A stretch of DNA of 64,000 bases from Lewinellaceae bacterium (GCA_020636075.1 JACJYO010000016.1:1-64000), one strand, 5' to 3'; positions 51,588 through 60,315 are shown, counted from the first letter of the stretch. Notes: generated from the letters alone by a model not told the origin. Made by a program: numbers and translations.

Positions 51588-51941
51588 TTCACTAAAAAGC
51601 GGAATTATTAAAGTTCAAATGTACCACAATTTTGTCTTTAAGTATAGTACAAATTGCATAATTCACTTTTTTAAGGAATTACTAACCTTGTAATGTACTT
51701 ATAAGGTTCAGGGTGCAGGCCTCAAACTGCCCAAAGCACCCAAAAAATAAGACCCGCCCTGGGACGCTGATCTTACGGGTAGCGTGGCGGGTACTGTTAG
51801 TACAAAGATACTCCGCTTTTTATGCTTAAGTCAAGAGTTCAGGGTTTAGTGCATTTTGGAAGTACGCCTTTGCACAAAAGCGCAAAAACAACTTTGCGCG
51901 TTCATGCATTTGCGCAAAAGCATCAATGCGCATTTGCGTAA
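51588..51941. other. 354-base region with iteron-like repeats
   Basis: TTTGCACAAAAGC (51869-51881) and TTTGCGCAAAAGC (51909-51921), with shorter TTTGCGC copies at 51893 and TTTGCG at 51933, give starts spaced 24, 16 and 24 bases. A weaker 7-base-pair palindrome ACCCGCC/GGCGGGT lies near 51755-51795. There is no supportable gene. The repeats could be integrase arm sites, an operator or an origin. Confidence 0.45.
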
Positions 51942-52193
51942 TTACACTACACCTTTCTTTATGCCAGTCTCTAATCCGTCCGCCTCCTCAAGCAAAATCC
52001 GCCTGATCTCCCTGGTCGCTTCCAGCCTTGCCTTATTCTCATTCATGGAACGCAAAATTGTTTGGTGCGGGGGCTTACCCTCCTCACGTCGCTTTGCTTC
52101 CTTTTCGGCGGATGCCTGGTAACGCTCTTCAAAACGCATTTCCAGTCTCGCCAGGTTCCGCTCCAGGAACGGGTCGTCCCTATCCAGATTCAC
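51942..52193 (-). CDS. small charged helical protein
   Basis: 83 residues, almost wholly charged and helical (NLARLEMRFEERYQASAEKEAKRREEGKPPHQTILRSMNENKARLEATREIRRILLEE). No family recognised. It starts 26 bases after the stop of the membrane-protein gene on the same strand, so the two are probably co-transcribed. It may be an accessory factor of the element; the evidence is only length, frame and position. Confidence 0.45.
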   Translation of the reverse strand: MNLDRDDPFLERNLARLEMRFEERYQASAEKEAKRREEGKPPHQTILRSMNENKARLEATREIRRILLEEADGLETGIKKGVV

Positions 52194-52219
52194 CCCATAA
52201 AAAATCGCCTTTTCATCAA

Positions 52220-52882
52220 TCAGGCTTTCGACATCGACAGCCCATTTTGCAACGGGCTTTTCCCCTTTCCCAGGCCGGTGCCGTTTAACTGTGTTTCAGA
52301 AACGGCAAGGGGCAATTCCTCCGAAACCGGTTTTTCCTGCGGTTCCGGCAACGCCCTTGCCACCGGAACGCCTTTAATGAATTGCTCAAACTCATTTCTG
52401 GCAATGTAGAAGTTCTGCAATTCCTGCCATTGCTCCCGATTTTGATACAGCTCCATTTGCGTTGCAAACGTCGTTTCCCGCAAAATCATCAGCTCGATCA
52501 CCCACCCGATCAGCATCAGGGTTGAAACTGAGATCGTCCAGGAGATACCGTAAGGCAGCATCACAAAAAACGCCTCGAAAAGCGAAAGCAGGAGCAACGC
52601 GGTCGCGGCAATGATCCCGAAGGAAAATTTGCTTTGCAGGTGCGCAGGGTTCAACTGAAAAAAGAAAACCAGCGTTCCCCTGCCCGCCTGTATCGCAAGC
52701 GGTACCAGGAACGCCGCCACTTTAAACCCGACGCTCGGCGCAGCCTCGGCGTGAAATATTCCCATGATCAGGGCAGAAACCAGATAAGTACCGATCAGCA
52801 GCCCGAAGGAAAGAACGGGCAGAATGCGGCGCATTTGCCGAATGGCGCGCTCGAAATCGCGATTGACCAGGCTATTTTCCAT
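52220..52882 (-). CDS. membrane protein of the element
   Basis: 220 residues. Hydrophobic segments at about 18-42, 52-72, 82-105 and 110-135, with a cytoplasmic helical and proline-rich tail (residues 145-220: TTFATQMELYQNREQWQELQNFYIARNEFEQFIKGVPVARALPEPQEKP...). Similar proteins of 4-5 segments are found near integrases of Bacteroidota elements, in my recollection. The function is unknown. It follows the integrase gene by 26 bases in the same direction. Confidence 0.6.
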   Translation of the reverse strand: MENSLVNRDFERAIRQMRRILPVLSFGLLIGTYLVSALIMGIFHAEAAPSVGFKVAAFLVPLAIQAGRGTLVFFFQLNPAHLQSKFSFGIIAATALLLLSLFEAFFVMLPYGISWTISVSTLMLIGWVIELMILRETTFATQMELYQNREQWQELQNFYIARNEFEQFIKGVPVARALPEPQEKPVSEELPLAVSETQLNGTGLGKGKSPLQNGLSMSKA

Positions 52883-52908
52883 AAAAATGCGTTTTGAAAT
52901 TGTGGCGG

Positions 52909-54114
52909 TTACTCGATGATCATTGTGTGGTACTTATCCAGTACCTCCTTATCGAAGGAATCAAGATATACTTGCGTTACGTCCTCGGTTTTATGCCCCA
53001 GCGCTTCGCTGATAACTGCCGTCGGTACACCTTTATATTTAGCAATCGTCGCGTAGGAATGGCGGGCAACGTAACTGGTCAAGGGTGCTTCGATGCCGCA
53101 GGCAACACCTATTTCTTTAAGGGAACGGTTGAACCGGCGCAGTTCGTCCCGAACATTTGCCACCTGCCTTTTCGGGTCAGTGGATTTGATCACATTCAGG
53201 ATAAAATCCTCCTTCCCCTTCCCTGCCATATACTTATCAAGCAAAGCCTGCAAGGGTGGTGAGATCGGCACAGAGTGCAGGCGTCCGGTTTTCCGGCGTT
53301 TATATTCGATCCGTCCACCGGTGATATTCTTTACTTTCAGAAAAGCAATATCCACGAAGGAAGCCCCCATCAAATAGAAGCTCAGCATGAAAAAATCCTT
53401 CGCGCGTTCCTGCCGTTCGGTCGTCGGTTCAAATTGCTTGACTTGTTCCAAATCCGCAGCAGTAATCGCCCGCTTGCGCGTGGATTCATTTTTAATGGTG
53501 TAGTCTGAAAACGGGTAATATTCCTGGGCAACCAGTTTTTGCTTAATTGCGCGATTGTAGAGCGCGCGCAGCGTCCGCATACTTACGCTTAGCCCATTTG
53601 CGGAATTACCCTTGGAGAGATACCAGGCTTCGTATTTTTTCAGCCAGGCATAGGTGAGTTGTTTTAGCGGAAAGTCCCTGCTCTTCACAAAATCGCGGAT
53701 GCTCCGCAGCATCGTATCGTAAACACGGGCGTTTCCGAACTTCTTTGCTTCCTGCAATTCGGCAATGATCTCTTCGGCAAAGGCGAGCGTCATTGCCTCG
53801 GTGTTCTTTTGCGTTGCATAGGATTTTAACTCGTCCAGGGAAATAGTATCCAGTTTACCTTCATCCTGCAAGCGGATGATTACATCAACAACCTTCTGCT
53901 TTTCCTTACTAATAATGGAATTCAGTCGGGTGACATTCTCAACCGTTTTAGAAGATTTTATCTGTTGCCCCTTCTCGTCCCAGTCTTTAGCCGGAATGCT
54001 AAAGCCGAGACTGATGTCAAAAAATTTGCGGTTGAGAACAACGCGAAGTTTGAGTGGAAAAAGGTTGCCCTTTTTCTTGTAGCGCGTGTCGAGTATGATA
54101 TTCGTGGTAACCAT
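52909..54114 (-). CDS. tyrosine recombinase (integrase) of element 1
   Basis: 401 residues from ATG 54114 (a start at 54135 would add seven residues inside the repeats upstream). An Arm-DNA-bind-type N-terminal domain (LDTRYKKKGNLFPLKLRVVLNRKFFDISLGFSI) precedes the SAM-like core-binding domain (about 105-205) and the catalytic domain with RARDFF.../R, TSYVARHSYATIA (H-x-x-R), EALGHKTEDVTQVYL (GH and Tyr nucleophile). It belongs to the phage-integrase family of Bacteroidota elements and lies 133 bases inside attachment copy 2. It is expected to excise or integrate element 1 at tRNA-Val. Confidence 0.93.
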   Translation of the reverse strand: MVTTNIILDTRYKKKGNLFPLKLRVVLNRKFFDISLGFSIPAKDWDEKGQQIKSSKTVENVTRLNSIISKEKQKVVDVIIRLQDEGKLDTISLDELKSYATQKNTEAMTLAFAEEIIAELQEAKKFGNARVYDTMLRSIRDFVKSRDFPLKQLTYAWLKKYEAWYLSKGNSANGLSVSMRTLRALYNRAIKQKLVAQEYYPFSDYTIKNESTRKRAITAADLEQVKQFEPTTERQERAKDFFMLSFYLMGASFVDIAFLKVKNITGGRIEYKRRKTGRLHSVPISPPLQALLDKYMAGKGKEDFILNVIKSTDPKRQVANVRDELRRFNRSLKEIGVACGIEAPLTSYVARHSYATIAKYKGVPTAVISEALGHKTEDVTQVYLDSFDKEVLDKYHTMIIE

Positions 54115-54124
54115 CCAAAAAAAA

Positions 54125-54146
54125 TTTGCAAGCAATTTGCAAGCAA
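54125..54146. repeat. tandem TTTGCAAGCAA repeats before integrase 1
   Basis: TTTGCAAGCAA occurs twice in tandem (54125-54135, 54136-54146) between the integrase start codon and its attachment site. Likely integrase or excisionase arm sites, or an operator for autoregulation. Confidence 0.5.
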
Positions 54147-54248
54147 AAGTAGGTTCTTTTTGGAAAAGTCTGAAATGGTTTGAAAAAATAGATACTGATA
54201 ATCAGCCAGTTAAAACCAAATGACACCAGATGAAACCAGATTGCTGAC

Positions 54249-54293
54249 GCCTTACAAGCAGGGGGTCGTAGGTTCGAATCCTTCTGCGCCCAC
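54249..54293 (+). repeat. attachment site copy 2 (tRNA-Val 3' end)
   Basis: 45 bases identical to the tRNA 3' half; identity with copy 1 continues to 54316 (68 bases in all). No tRNA 5' half precedes it, so it is a remnant, not a gene. It is the junction of the two elements. A terminator related to those of copies 1 and 3 follows (54303-54335). Confidence 0.92.
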
Positions 54294-54302
54294 TTGATTA
54301 TC

Positions 54303-54335
54303 AAGGAGTTACAACGGTTGTTGTGACTCCTTTTT
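54303..54335 (+). terminator. terminator after attachment copy 2
   Basis: AAGGAGTTACAAC ... GTTGTGACTCCTT stem followed by T residues; one or two base changes from the hairpin after copy 1. Confidence 0.8.
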
Positions 54336-54613
54336 GTTTTGGTTTACAGGAGGGGCGGAAGCAATTTAGCCCTATTGCGATTAAGTTTTCAAAATCTTTC
54401 TCGGGCAAACCTAATGGCATGCATCCCGAAGCTTAGTTCCGGAATAACCATTTGGCGGGAAAGCTGGGCTAAAACCCTTCTGGGATCAACAAATGGTGGA
54501 GCAGTAAAACACAACTGCTGACCGATCTCGTTTGAAAGAAACGGTTATTCTTCCTGCTCTATAAGCGGTATTTTAGCCCCATCCACAATGCTTCCAAAGC
54601 ACAATGTCCGCCC
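54336..54613. other. intergenic left end of element 2
   Basis: The gap from integrase 1 to the helicase remnant is 499 bases including the attachment site and terminator. The remainder has a single GGTTTACA motif at 54341-54348 and no supportable gene. The reading frame of the helicase remnant is open back to about 54536 but shows no helicase motif before 54620. Confidence 0.4.
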
Positions 54614-54874
54614 ATGACCAATCTCGATTTGTTGCTGGAAGAAGAACGGCGCTTGTTTTATGTGGCGATCACCCGGGCCAAAGACCGCCTTTTTTTGATC
54701 ACAGAAAAAGGCCGGGAGTCCAGTTTTTTAGCGGAAATTCCGGCCACTTATACCCTGCGAACCGGTATCCCGCTGGCTTCCGTAGTAGAAGAAATCCGCT
54801 TGTGCCCCAGCTGCTCGAAGCAGTTGGAGAACCTCCACTTGTATTGCCCGTTTTGTGGGACGCAACAGCATTGA
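54614..54874 (+). pseudogene. C-terminal remnant of a UvrD/RecQ-type helicase
   Basis: 86 codons. EEERRLFYVAITRAKDRLFL (about residues 9-28) is the conserved motif VI end of UvrD-family helicases, followed by ITEKGRESSFL and a closing zinc ribbon CPSCSKQLENLHLYCPFCG. All the upstream motor motifs are missing. It is therefore the tail of a helicase gene, probably cut by integration or deletion at the left end of element 2. Plus strand, convergent with the SNF2 gene. Confidence 0.8.
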
Positions 54875-54885
54875 AGACCATCACC

Positions 54886-57800
54886 TCACCCCAACCGCAC
54901 CAACTCCCGCAACTCTCCGTCCGACAAGTCCCCAACCCATTTTTCCCCAACCGCCACCGTCAAATTAGCCAGTACTTTTTTGGCTTGCAGCATGGCATTG
55001 ATTTTCTCTTCAAAGGTACCCTGGGTGATGAAGCGGTGTACCTGCACATTGCGTTGCTGGCCGATGCGGAAGGCACGGTCGGTAGCCTGGGCCTCCACGG
55101 CGGGGTTCCACCACAGGTCGTAATGGATCACGTTGGACGCAGCGGTGAGGTTGAGACCGGTGCCGCCGGCTTTGAGCGAAAGCAACAACACCCGGGCGCT
55201 GTGCCGTTGCTGGAAATCATCGACCATGGTATCGCGCTGTTTGCGGGACAGGCCGCCGTGCAAAAAGGCGGCGTCGAGGCCCAGTTGTTCCTGCAACAGC
55301 GGCAGGAGCAGTTCGCCCATTTCGCGGTACTGGGTGAAGATGAGCGTCTTTTCGCCGTTGTCCAGGATTTGCGTAAGCAGTTCGAGCAGCAGCTGGGTTT
55401 TTCCGGATAAATCGGGCGCAGCATCCGGTTTTTTCAGGAAATGCGCCGGGTGGTTGCACACTTGTTTGAGCGCCGTCAGCATTTTCAGCACCAGTCCCTG
55501 CCGTTTGATTTCGCCCTCTTGCTCGGCGGCGATGGCGCGCAGCGATTCGTCCACCACATTTTGGTACAGCGCGGCTTGTTCCTGCGTGAGCGTGCAAAAC
55601 TGGTCGGTCTCAATTTTATCGGGCAGGTCGCTGATGATGGTTTTGTCTGTTTTCAGGCGGCGCAGGAGAAAGGGCGCGGTGACGCGGCGGAAGCGGTCGA
55701 GCGCACGTTGGTTGCGCTCCAGTTCGATGGGTTTGGTAAATTCGCCGGTGAACTCCTTCAGCGTACCCAGGTAGCCGCGGTTGGCAAATTCGAAGATGGA
55801 AAAGTACTCGCTCAGTCGGTTTTCAACCGGGGTGCCGGTCATGGCGATGCGCACGGGAGCGTTCAGTTTTTTCACGGCCTTGCTTTGAGCCGCTTCCAGG
55901 TTTTTGATGTTTTGCGCTTCGTCGATTACCGCAATCAGCCAGGATTTTTTCTGAAAAACAGCGCTTTCGGAGCGCACCACGCCGTAGGTCGTCAGGAGCA
56001 TATCAGCCTCGGCCAGCGGGGCCAGGCTGCGACCCGGGCCATGGTACACATGTGCGCGCAGGCCGGGCGCGAAGCGGGCAATTTCCTTCGTCCAGTTGGT
56101 CAGCAGGGTAGTGGGCACTACCACCAGCGCTTTTTGATCGCCGGCCAGGGCGCCGTCTTCTTTGAGGCGTTGCAGGGTGGCGATCACTTGCAGGGTTTTG
56201 CCGAGGCCCATATCGTCGGCGATGAGGCTGCCGAAGCCCAGACGGCTGTTTTTGTACAGCCATTCGAAGCCGCGCAGCTGATAGGGACGGAGCGTGGCTT
56301 GCATGCCGGCGGGCAGCGGCACGGCCTCCGGGCGCAGCAGTTCGGCAATCAAGGCCCGGGCCGATGCGTCGAGCTGTACCGGGGCGCCCTCGTATTCGCC
56401 GGCCAGGGCGATTTGCAGGAGTTTGGGGCCGCCGGGTGCGGGCATGTTTTCGATTTTTTCCAGCAAGGCGGCAATTTCCTTTTCATCCACAAAAGCATAA
56501 CCGTCGGCCAGGCGCACGATGCCGCGCATGTTTTTAACCAGTTTTAAAAATGCCTCCGGCGAAAGCAGTTTGTCGCCGAGCGCCAGTTGCCACTGAAAAT
56601 CGATCATGTTGGCAAAGGACAGCAAGCCCGTACCTGAAATTTTGCCTTTGTTTTTTGCACTCAAATTCATGGAAAGCGCCGGACGCAGCAACTTTTGCAA
56701 GGCCTTGGGCAACAGTACGCGGATGCCGAACAGGCGAATTACCGGCAGCGCGTTGAAAAACACGTCGACAAACGATTGGCTGTCAAAACGCAAACGGGCC
56801 GTGCCCTTGGAAGCGATCAATTCATTGAGCGGCGGAAAAAAGTCGGCCACCATGCTCAGGTCGCGCAGCGCGTCGAGGCGCAATCGGGCGTGTTTTTTTG
56901 CGGAAAAAATCTTGTCCAGCGGCACCGGTGGCTCAAACGGCGCAGTTTTGTCTTCGATGCTAACGCCAATCTCAAAGGCGTCGCCCTCATCCAGCACTTC
57001 AAAAACCGGCACAAAATCCTTTTCCGATATAAAAAAACGGCTGAGCCAAAGCTGAATACTTTTCGGGTATTCCCGGTTTTCAAAACGGTCGAACACTGCC
57101 GGTATGCCCGTAAAAAACCAGCGGGGCAGTTCACCGTCCTTCGCCGCTTTCCCGGCGTGTTTTTCAACAAAATAGCCGAGAAATACCGCCATCAGCGCTG
57201 TTGCGTAATCGGTGGGAATGGGCTCACGCTCGGTTTCCGCATCCAGGTAAAAAACCATACCCGGTGCCAACAGGGCGGCCGCTTGTTCGCAAACGGCGCG
57301 CACCCCGGCATTCAGGAGGGCCGGCACAAAACGTACCGTGTAGGCCGGCCCCTCCGGCAGCGCCAGCAGTTGCGGGACAAATGCGCCGTGCCGGGCCAAC
57401 AGTTCGGCCAGGCGGTAAAACAGATGCAGGCTACGCAATTCCGGCGCCGCGAGCGATACCTGTGCGGCAGAAAGGGATTCAAGAAAGGCGGCGAGATCGT
57501 CCGCCGTTTCAAAATTATGCAGAGCCTCGTCGTGCGCGTCCAGCAACGAACAACCGGCAAAGCGCGCATCCGAGGCGTCCAGCAGCAGCAGCACTTGCTC
57601 AACAGATTGCACCGGCAAATTGGCCTCGTGTTGATTGGCGGCGACCTGTTTTTCCACCCCGGCGACGATATGCTTATACGCCGCAGCCAGTGTTTTTTTG
57701 AAATCTCCTTCGGGGAAAAACACGGGTTTGTCGCTGAGCAGGCGCAGGAGGTTTTCCCGGCAGTCGGGGATTTGGGAAAAATCCAGGGCGGCATAACAAG

Positions 57801-58458
57801 CTTCGTCGAAAGCAAAAACCTCGTTTTCGGGAAGGATGTTCTGGTGCAGACTATCGAGGCGTAGCACCGGTACCACTTCGGCGGTTTCTTCCGTGTAGCC
57901 GCTTTCCTGCAAGGCGGCCACCAGATCGAAGCCGTGCAGGTCAAATACCGTGAAGGGATTTTTGTCGATCTCGTTGGCAATCAGGTATAGTACGGCGGCC
58001 ATGTGCTTGCAGGGCACCGCCCAGTCGGGACAGGAGCAGGAGCCATCAAGGTCGTCCCAGCGGCGGGGAAAAATGTGGATATTTTCGGCCAGGCAGGCTT
58101 CGTGCAGTTCGGGCGGCAGTTCGCGGTTGAGCAGTTTGGAGAGGAACAGCGGGTTGTCGGTCACCAGGCGCAGCAGGCGTTCGCGGGTTTCCGTATCGAA
58201 TTTTGGCACGCTGATGCGGACCTTGTAGGGGCGGGGTCGGGTGCCGGTCACGTTGGCAGAAATGGTATTTCCGTCCAGTTCGAGGTCGTGCGCTAGGCCT
58301 TTGTTGGCATAGGTGCGGCCGCGGGGCAGGCGGTTGGAGTAGTCGATCTCATTGAGCGCTTGCAACCATTGTTTGCCCCACCAGGTGCTGCCATAGGCTT
58401 TTCGCGTGGCGCCGGGCGCAGATTTTGGGGAGCGGCGGCGTTGGTAGTTCCAGTACAT
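54886..58458 (-). CDS. SWIM-domain SNF2-type helicase
   Basis: 1190 residues. A SWIM zinc finger at about residues 135-155 (GSCSCPDWAVPCKHMAAVLYL: C-x-C...C-x-H). A long linker region with bacterial SNF2-specific helices, then the SNF2 motor from about residue 720: DDMGLGKTLQVIATLQ (Walker A, about 749), IDEAQNIKNLEAAQSK (DEAQ box, about 844), TGTPVENRLSEYFSIFEF, and the C-terminal domain FTQYREMGELLLPLL and HGGLSRKQRDTMVDDF, LLLSLKAGGTGLNLTAA, DRAFRIGQQRNVQVHR. The protein should translocate on double-stranded DNA. SWIM-SNF2 proteins are common in Bacteroidota; some sit in defence islands. It is the largest gene of element 2. Confidence 0.9.
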   Translation of the reverse strand: MYWNYQRRRSPKSAPGATRKAYGSTWWGKQWLQALNEIDYSNRLPRGRTYANKGLAHDLELDGNTISANVTGTRPRPYKVRISVPKFDTETRERLLRLVTDNPLFLSKLLNRELPPELHEACLAENIHIFPRRWDDLDGSCSCPDWAVPCKHMAAVLYLIANEIDKNPFTVFDLHGFDLVAALQESGYTEETAEVVPVLRLDSLHQNILPENEVFAFDEACYAALDFSQIPDCRENLLRLLSDKPVFFPEGDFKKTLAAAYKHIVAGVEKQVAANQHEANLPVQSVEQVLLLLDASDARFAGCSLLDAHDEALHNFETADDLAAFLESLSAAQVSLAAPELRSLHLFYRLAELLARHGAFVPQLLALPEGPAYTVRFVPALLNAGVRAVCEQAAALLAPGMVFYLDAETEREPIPTDYATALMAVFLGYFVEKHAGKAAKDGELPRWFFTGIPAVFDRFENREYPKSIQLWLSRFFISEKDFVPVFEVLDEGDAFEIGVSIEDKTAPFEPPVPLDKIFSAKKHARLRLDALRDLSMVADFFPPLNELIASKGTARLRFDSQSFVDVFFNALPVIRLFGIRVLLPKALQKLLRPALSMNLSAKNKGKISGTGLLSFANMIDFQWQLALGDKLLSPEAFLKLVKNMRGIVRLADGYAFVDEKEIAALLEKIENMPAPGGPKLLQIALAGEYEGAPVQLDASARALIAELLRPEAVPLPAGMQATLRPYQLRGFEWLYKNSRLGFGSLIADDMGLGKTLQVIATLQRLKEDGALAGDQKALVVVPTTLLTNWTKEIARFAPGLRAHVYHGPGRSLAPLAEADMLLTTYGVVRSESAVFQKKSWLIAVIDEAQNIKNLEAAQSKAVKKLNAPVRIAMTGTPVENRLSEYFSIFEFANRGYLGTLKEFTGEFTKPIELERNQRALDRFRRVTAPFLLRRLKTDKTIISDLPDKIETDQFCTLTQEQAALYQNVVDESLRAIAAEQEGEIKRQGLVLKMLTALKQVCNHPAHFLKKPDAAPDLSGKTQLLLELLTQILDNGEKTLIFTQYREMGELLLPLLQEQLGLDAAFLHGGLSRKQRDTMVDDFQQRHSARVLLLSLKAGGTGLNLTAASNVIHYDLWWNPAVEAQATDRAFRIGQQRNVQVHRFITQGTFEEKINAMLQAKKVLANLTVAVGEKWVGDLSDGELRELVRLG

Positions 58459-58501
58459 GGCGGGTCATTTTAGAAAGATATGATCGTTTTTATCCTTATT
58501 G

Positions 58502-59362
58502 CTAATCACTCAACGGAGTGATCTTTTGGTAAACCGGCTCCAACCAATGGTAAATCGTTTTATGCACTTCCTGAAACGCAATCGAATCAAGTTTTGACTT
58601 GCGCAAAAAAGCCGCCCACTGACTCAAACGCTGCTCGTCAAGCGCAAATTCATCCTGGAACAAGGGATGAACCTTCGGGCAAGGAGTGCGTCGATTCCGA
58701 AAGGTAGTTTGAACGGCTTCAGAAAGAAGCGCCAGGTCGAACTTGCCCGCTTGGAGCAGCCGGTAAATGTCGTAAAAGTCCTTCATCCGGCTGTTCACGG
58801 CGCCAAGATCGATCATGGCTTCAAATTTTTCAGCGATGACCGTTTCGACGGAATATGCCTGAATTTCAGGAGCCTCCATATCGAGGATAACTGGATAATC
58901 CATCAACACCGGTTTGGGCGTGATGACATCTCCAAAACCGATATCGATCTGAAGATTTTGCCTGACATTGCCGAGCGAGGCTTGAACTTTCAAGCGGATA
59001 CCCGGATATTTTCCTTCCTTGGTAATCGCAGTAGTAGTGATCGAGCTCGCATCGAAAACAACTCCGTCTTCTTCATACGGATAGGTGCATACCTGCGAGA
59101 AAACATCCAGCATCTTTTCATGATTATTGGCAATCGCAATCCCTAATAAATCGAGATCAAGAGTTGGCCGGCTTTGCTCGCCTTCCAAAGCGTATAGTAA
59201 TGCGCCCCCTTTGAGACAGAAATTGTTTTTGAAGCCGGATTTCGACAACCGGTAAAGCAGCCGTTCTTGGAAATACCGGATAAGCAGCAACTGAAAATCT
59301 GTTTGGTTTTCCCGGGCAATTTTCAAAAGCCGGTCCCGGACAGAAGCAGGAATATTTTTCAT
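58502..59362 (-). CDS. abiEii: AbiEii-type nucleotidyltransferase toxin
   Basis: 286 residues. FCLKGGALLYALEGEQSRPTLDLDLLG (about residues 47-72) is the GG...D-x-D nucleotidyltransferase site. LQIDIGFGD gives the third acid (about 145), and AEKFEAMIDLGAVNSRMKDFYDIYRLL is the family's helical motif. Normal AbiEii length and no extra domain, unlike the other copy in the window. It overlaps its antitoxin gene by 4 bases. Overexpression of such toxins stops growth and blocks phage spread; that is family knowledge. Confidence 0.9.
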   Translation of the reverse strand: MKNIPASVRDRLLKIARENQTDFQLLLIRYFQERLLYRLSKSGFKNNFCLKGGALLYALEGEQSRPTLDLDLLGIAIANNHEKMLDVFSQVCTYPYEEDGVVFDASSITTTAITKEGKYPGIRLKVQASLGNVRQNLQIDIGFGDVITPKPVLMDYPVILDMEAPEIQAYSVETVIAEKFEAMIDLGAVNSRMKDFYDIYRLLQAGKFDLALLSEAVQTTFRNRRTPCPKVHPLFQDEFALDEQRLSQWAAFLRKSKLDSIAFQEVHKTIYHWLEPVYQKITPLSD

Positions 59363-59949
59363 ACAAGAATTTCAAGGTAAGACCGCATCAAACCCTCAAC
59401 TCCAAGGGTTTTTGCCGTTTGCAGGAGCAGGCTCAGATTTCGCTCGGGTTTATCGAGGTAGGTTTTCAGCACTTCTTTCATACTGTCCATCCCAACCCGC
59501 TGCCGGAATCGCACCATATCGCAAACTGTTTTTTCCGGGCTGTACAGTTGGACCGGCGCACCGGTTATAGTTACGATCTGAATCCCGGTTTCGTAAGGCA
59601 CGGGGTCCCAATAGTAAAGTTTAATGGGCGGATACTCCGGTAGTACGACTTTCGACTTATCCGGTATCGCAACATGGTATTCAACCGGGATGAAGGTGCT
59701 CAGTTCGTGAAATAGCGCTGCGGAGTGCAGGCAGAATACACCCTCCTGCACGATTCGGGCCACATCGACCATTTCATCGGTGTCGGCATCGCTCCATTTG
59801 TATAGCCCGCGTTTCAGTTTGAGCACAGCGCCACTGTCTACCAACTGGTTGAGTTGGTAATAGTTCACGCCTTCTTCCAGCAGCGTGCCGGCATCCACAA
59901 TGCCGTGGTGCCGGTTGAATATTTCCTGAATTTGAGCGGATGTATTCAT
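59359..59949 (-). CDS. abiEi: AbiEi-type antitoxin/repressor
   Basis: 196 residues with an N-terminal winged-helix (IFNRHHGIVDAGTLLEEGVNYYQLNQLVDSGAVLKLKRGLYKWSD) and an antitoxin domain (VEYHVAIPDKSKVVLPEYPPIKLYYWDP...YSPEKTVCDMVRFRQRVGMDSMKEVLKTYL). Overlaps the toxin gene by 4 bases, giving a bicistronic unit. A near-perfect inverted repeat with a promoter box lies just before it, consistent with autoregulation by AbiEi. Confidence 0.9.
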   Translation of the reverse strand: MNTSAQIQEIFNRHHGIVDAGTLLEEGVNYYQLNQLVDSGAVLKLKRGLYKWSDADTDEMVDVARIVQEGVFCLHSAALFHELSTFIPVEYHVAIPDKSKVVLPEYPPIKLYYWDPVPYETGIQIVTITGAPVQLYSPEKTVCDMVRFRQRVGMDSMKEVLKTYLDKPERNLSLLLQTAKTLGVEGLMRSYLEILV

Positions 59950-59968
59950 TGTAACATTTACAGCTAAA

Positions 59969-60009
59969 ACAAAAATACGGCTATAGAATTACAAAAGCCG
60001 TATATTTGT
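59969..60009. promoter_or_regulatory. AbiEi operator/promoter palindrome
   Basis: ACAAAAATACGGCT (59969-59982) and AGCCGTATATTTGT (59996-60009) are 14-base inverted arms with a single mismatch around a 13-base spacer. The left arm, read on the minus strand, contains the promoter box TATTTTTG (59977-59970), 21 bases before the abiEi start codon. The right arm contains TATATTTG on the plus strand. Repressor binding would cover the promoter. Confidence 0.7.
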
Positions 60010-60096
60010 AAAATAAGTTTCATCAAACAAAGCCTCACGTAAATTAACTGTCAAGTAAGCGGCAAAACCGAAACAAGGAAAACACAGTACCAGGTA

Positions 60097-60315
60097 CTAA
60101 TCACCTTCCTCCAACCACTTATCTAAATCCTCGTCCGTAATATTATTGGACTTAGCTGCATTTGCAGCCTTCTCAGTAAACCGGTGTGCAAAAAATTGGG
60201 CCAACAGATTTTTCAATTCCCGCAGTTCTTCTTCCGTAGGCTGGAAGGAGTAAATTTTCAGCAACTCTAACTGAAGCGGGCTTAATTTGGTACTAGCATT
60301 ATTTTTAGCAGCCAT
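60097..60315 (-). CDS. small antitoxin-like protein, partner missing
   Basis: 72 residues from ATG 60315 (the frame extends to 60447 but the inner start gives the family's usual form). Sequence LQLELLKIYSFQPTEEELRELKNLLAQFFAHRFTEKAANAAKSNNITDEDLDKWLEE resembles the small helical antitoxins that precede PIN or RelE toxins in Bacteroidota and cyanobacteria. The region downstream on this strand (60096-59950) has no toxin gene. It is therefore an orphan, or is paired with the PIN remnant on the other side. Confidence 0.6.
   Translation of the reverse strand: MAAKNNASTKLSPLQLELLKIYSFQPTEEELRELKNLLAQFFAHRFTEKAANAAKSNNITDEDLDKWLEEGD

Noticed and set aside
51869..51940. CRISPR array
   Set aside because: The repeat units are 7-13 bases with 24/16/24 spacing and have no constant long repeat or spacers; no cas genes are in the window.
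54249..54293. A second tRNA-Val gene
   Set aside because: Only the 3' half is present, without acceptor 5' strand or D arm; it is an attachment-site remnant. The same holds for 62203-62251.
54604..55410. A 268-codon plus-strand frame
   Set aside because: It lies opposite the SNF2 gene, has no motif, and starts in a different frame from the recognisable helicase tail.
56695..57864. A 389-codon plus-strand frame within the SNF2 gene
   Set aside because: Antisense frame in GC-rich coding DNA; basic, Gln/Arg-rich translation with no domain.
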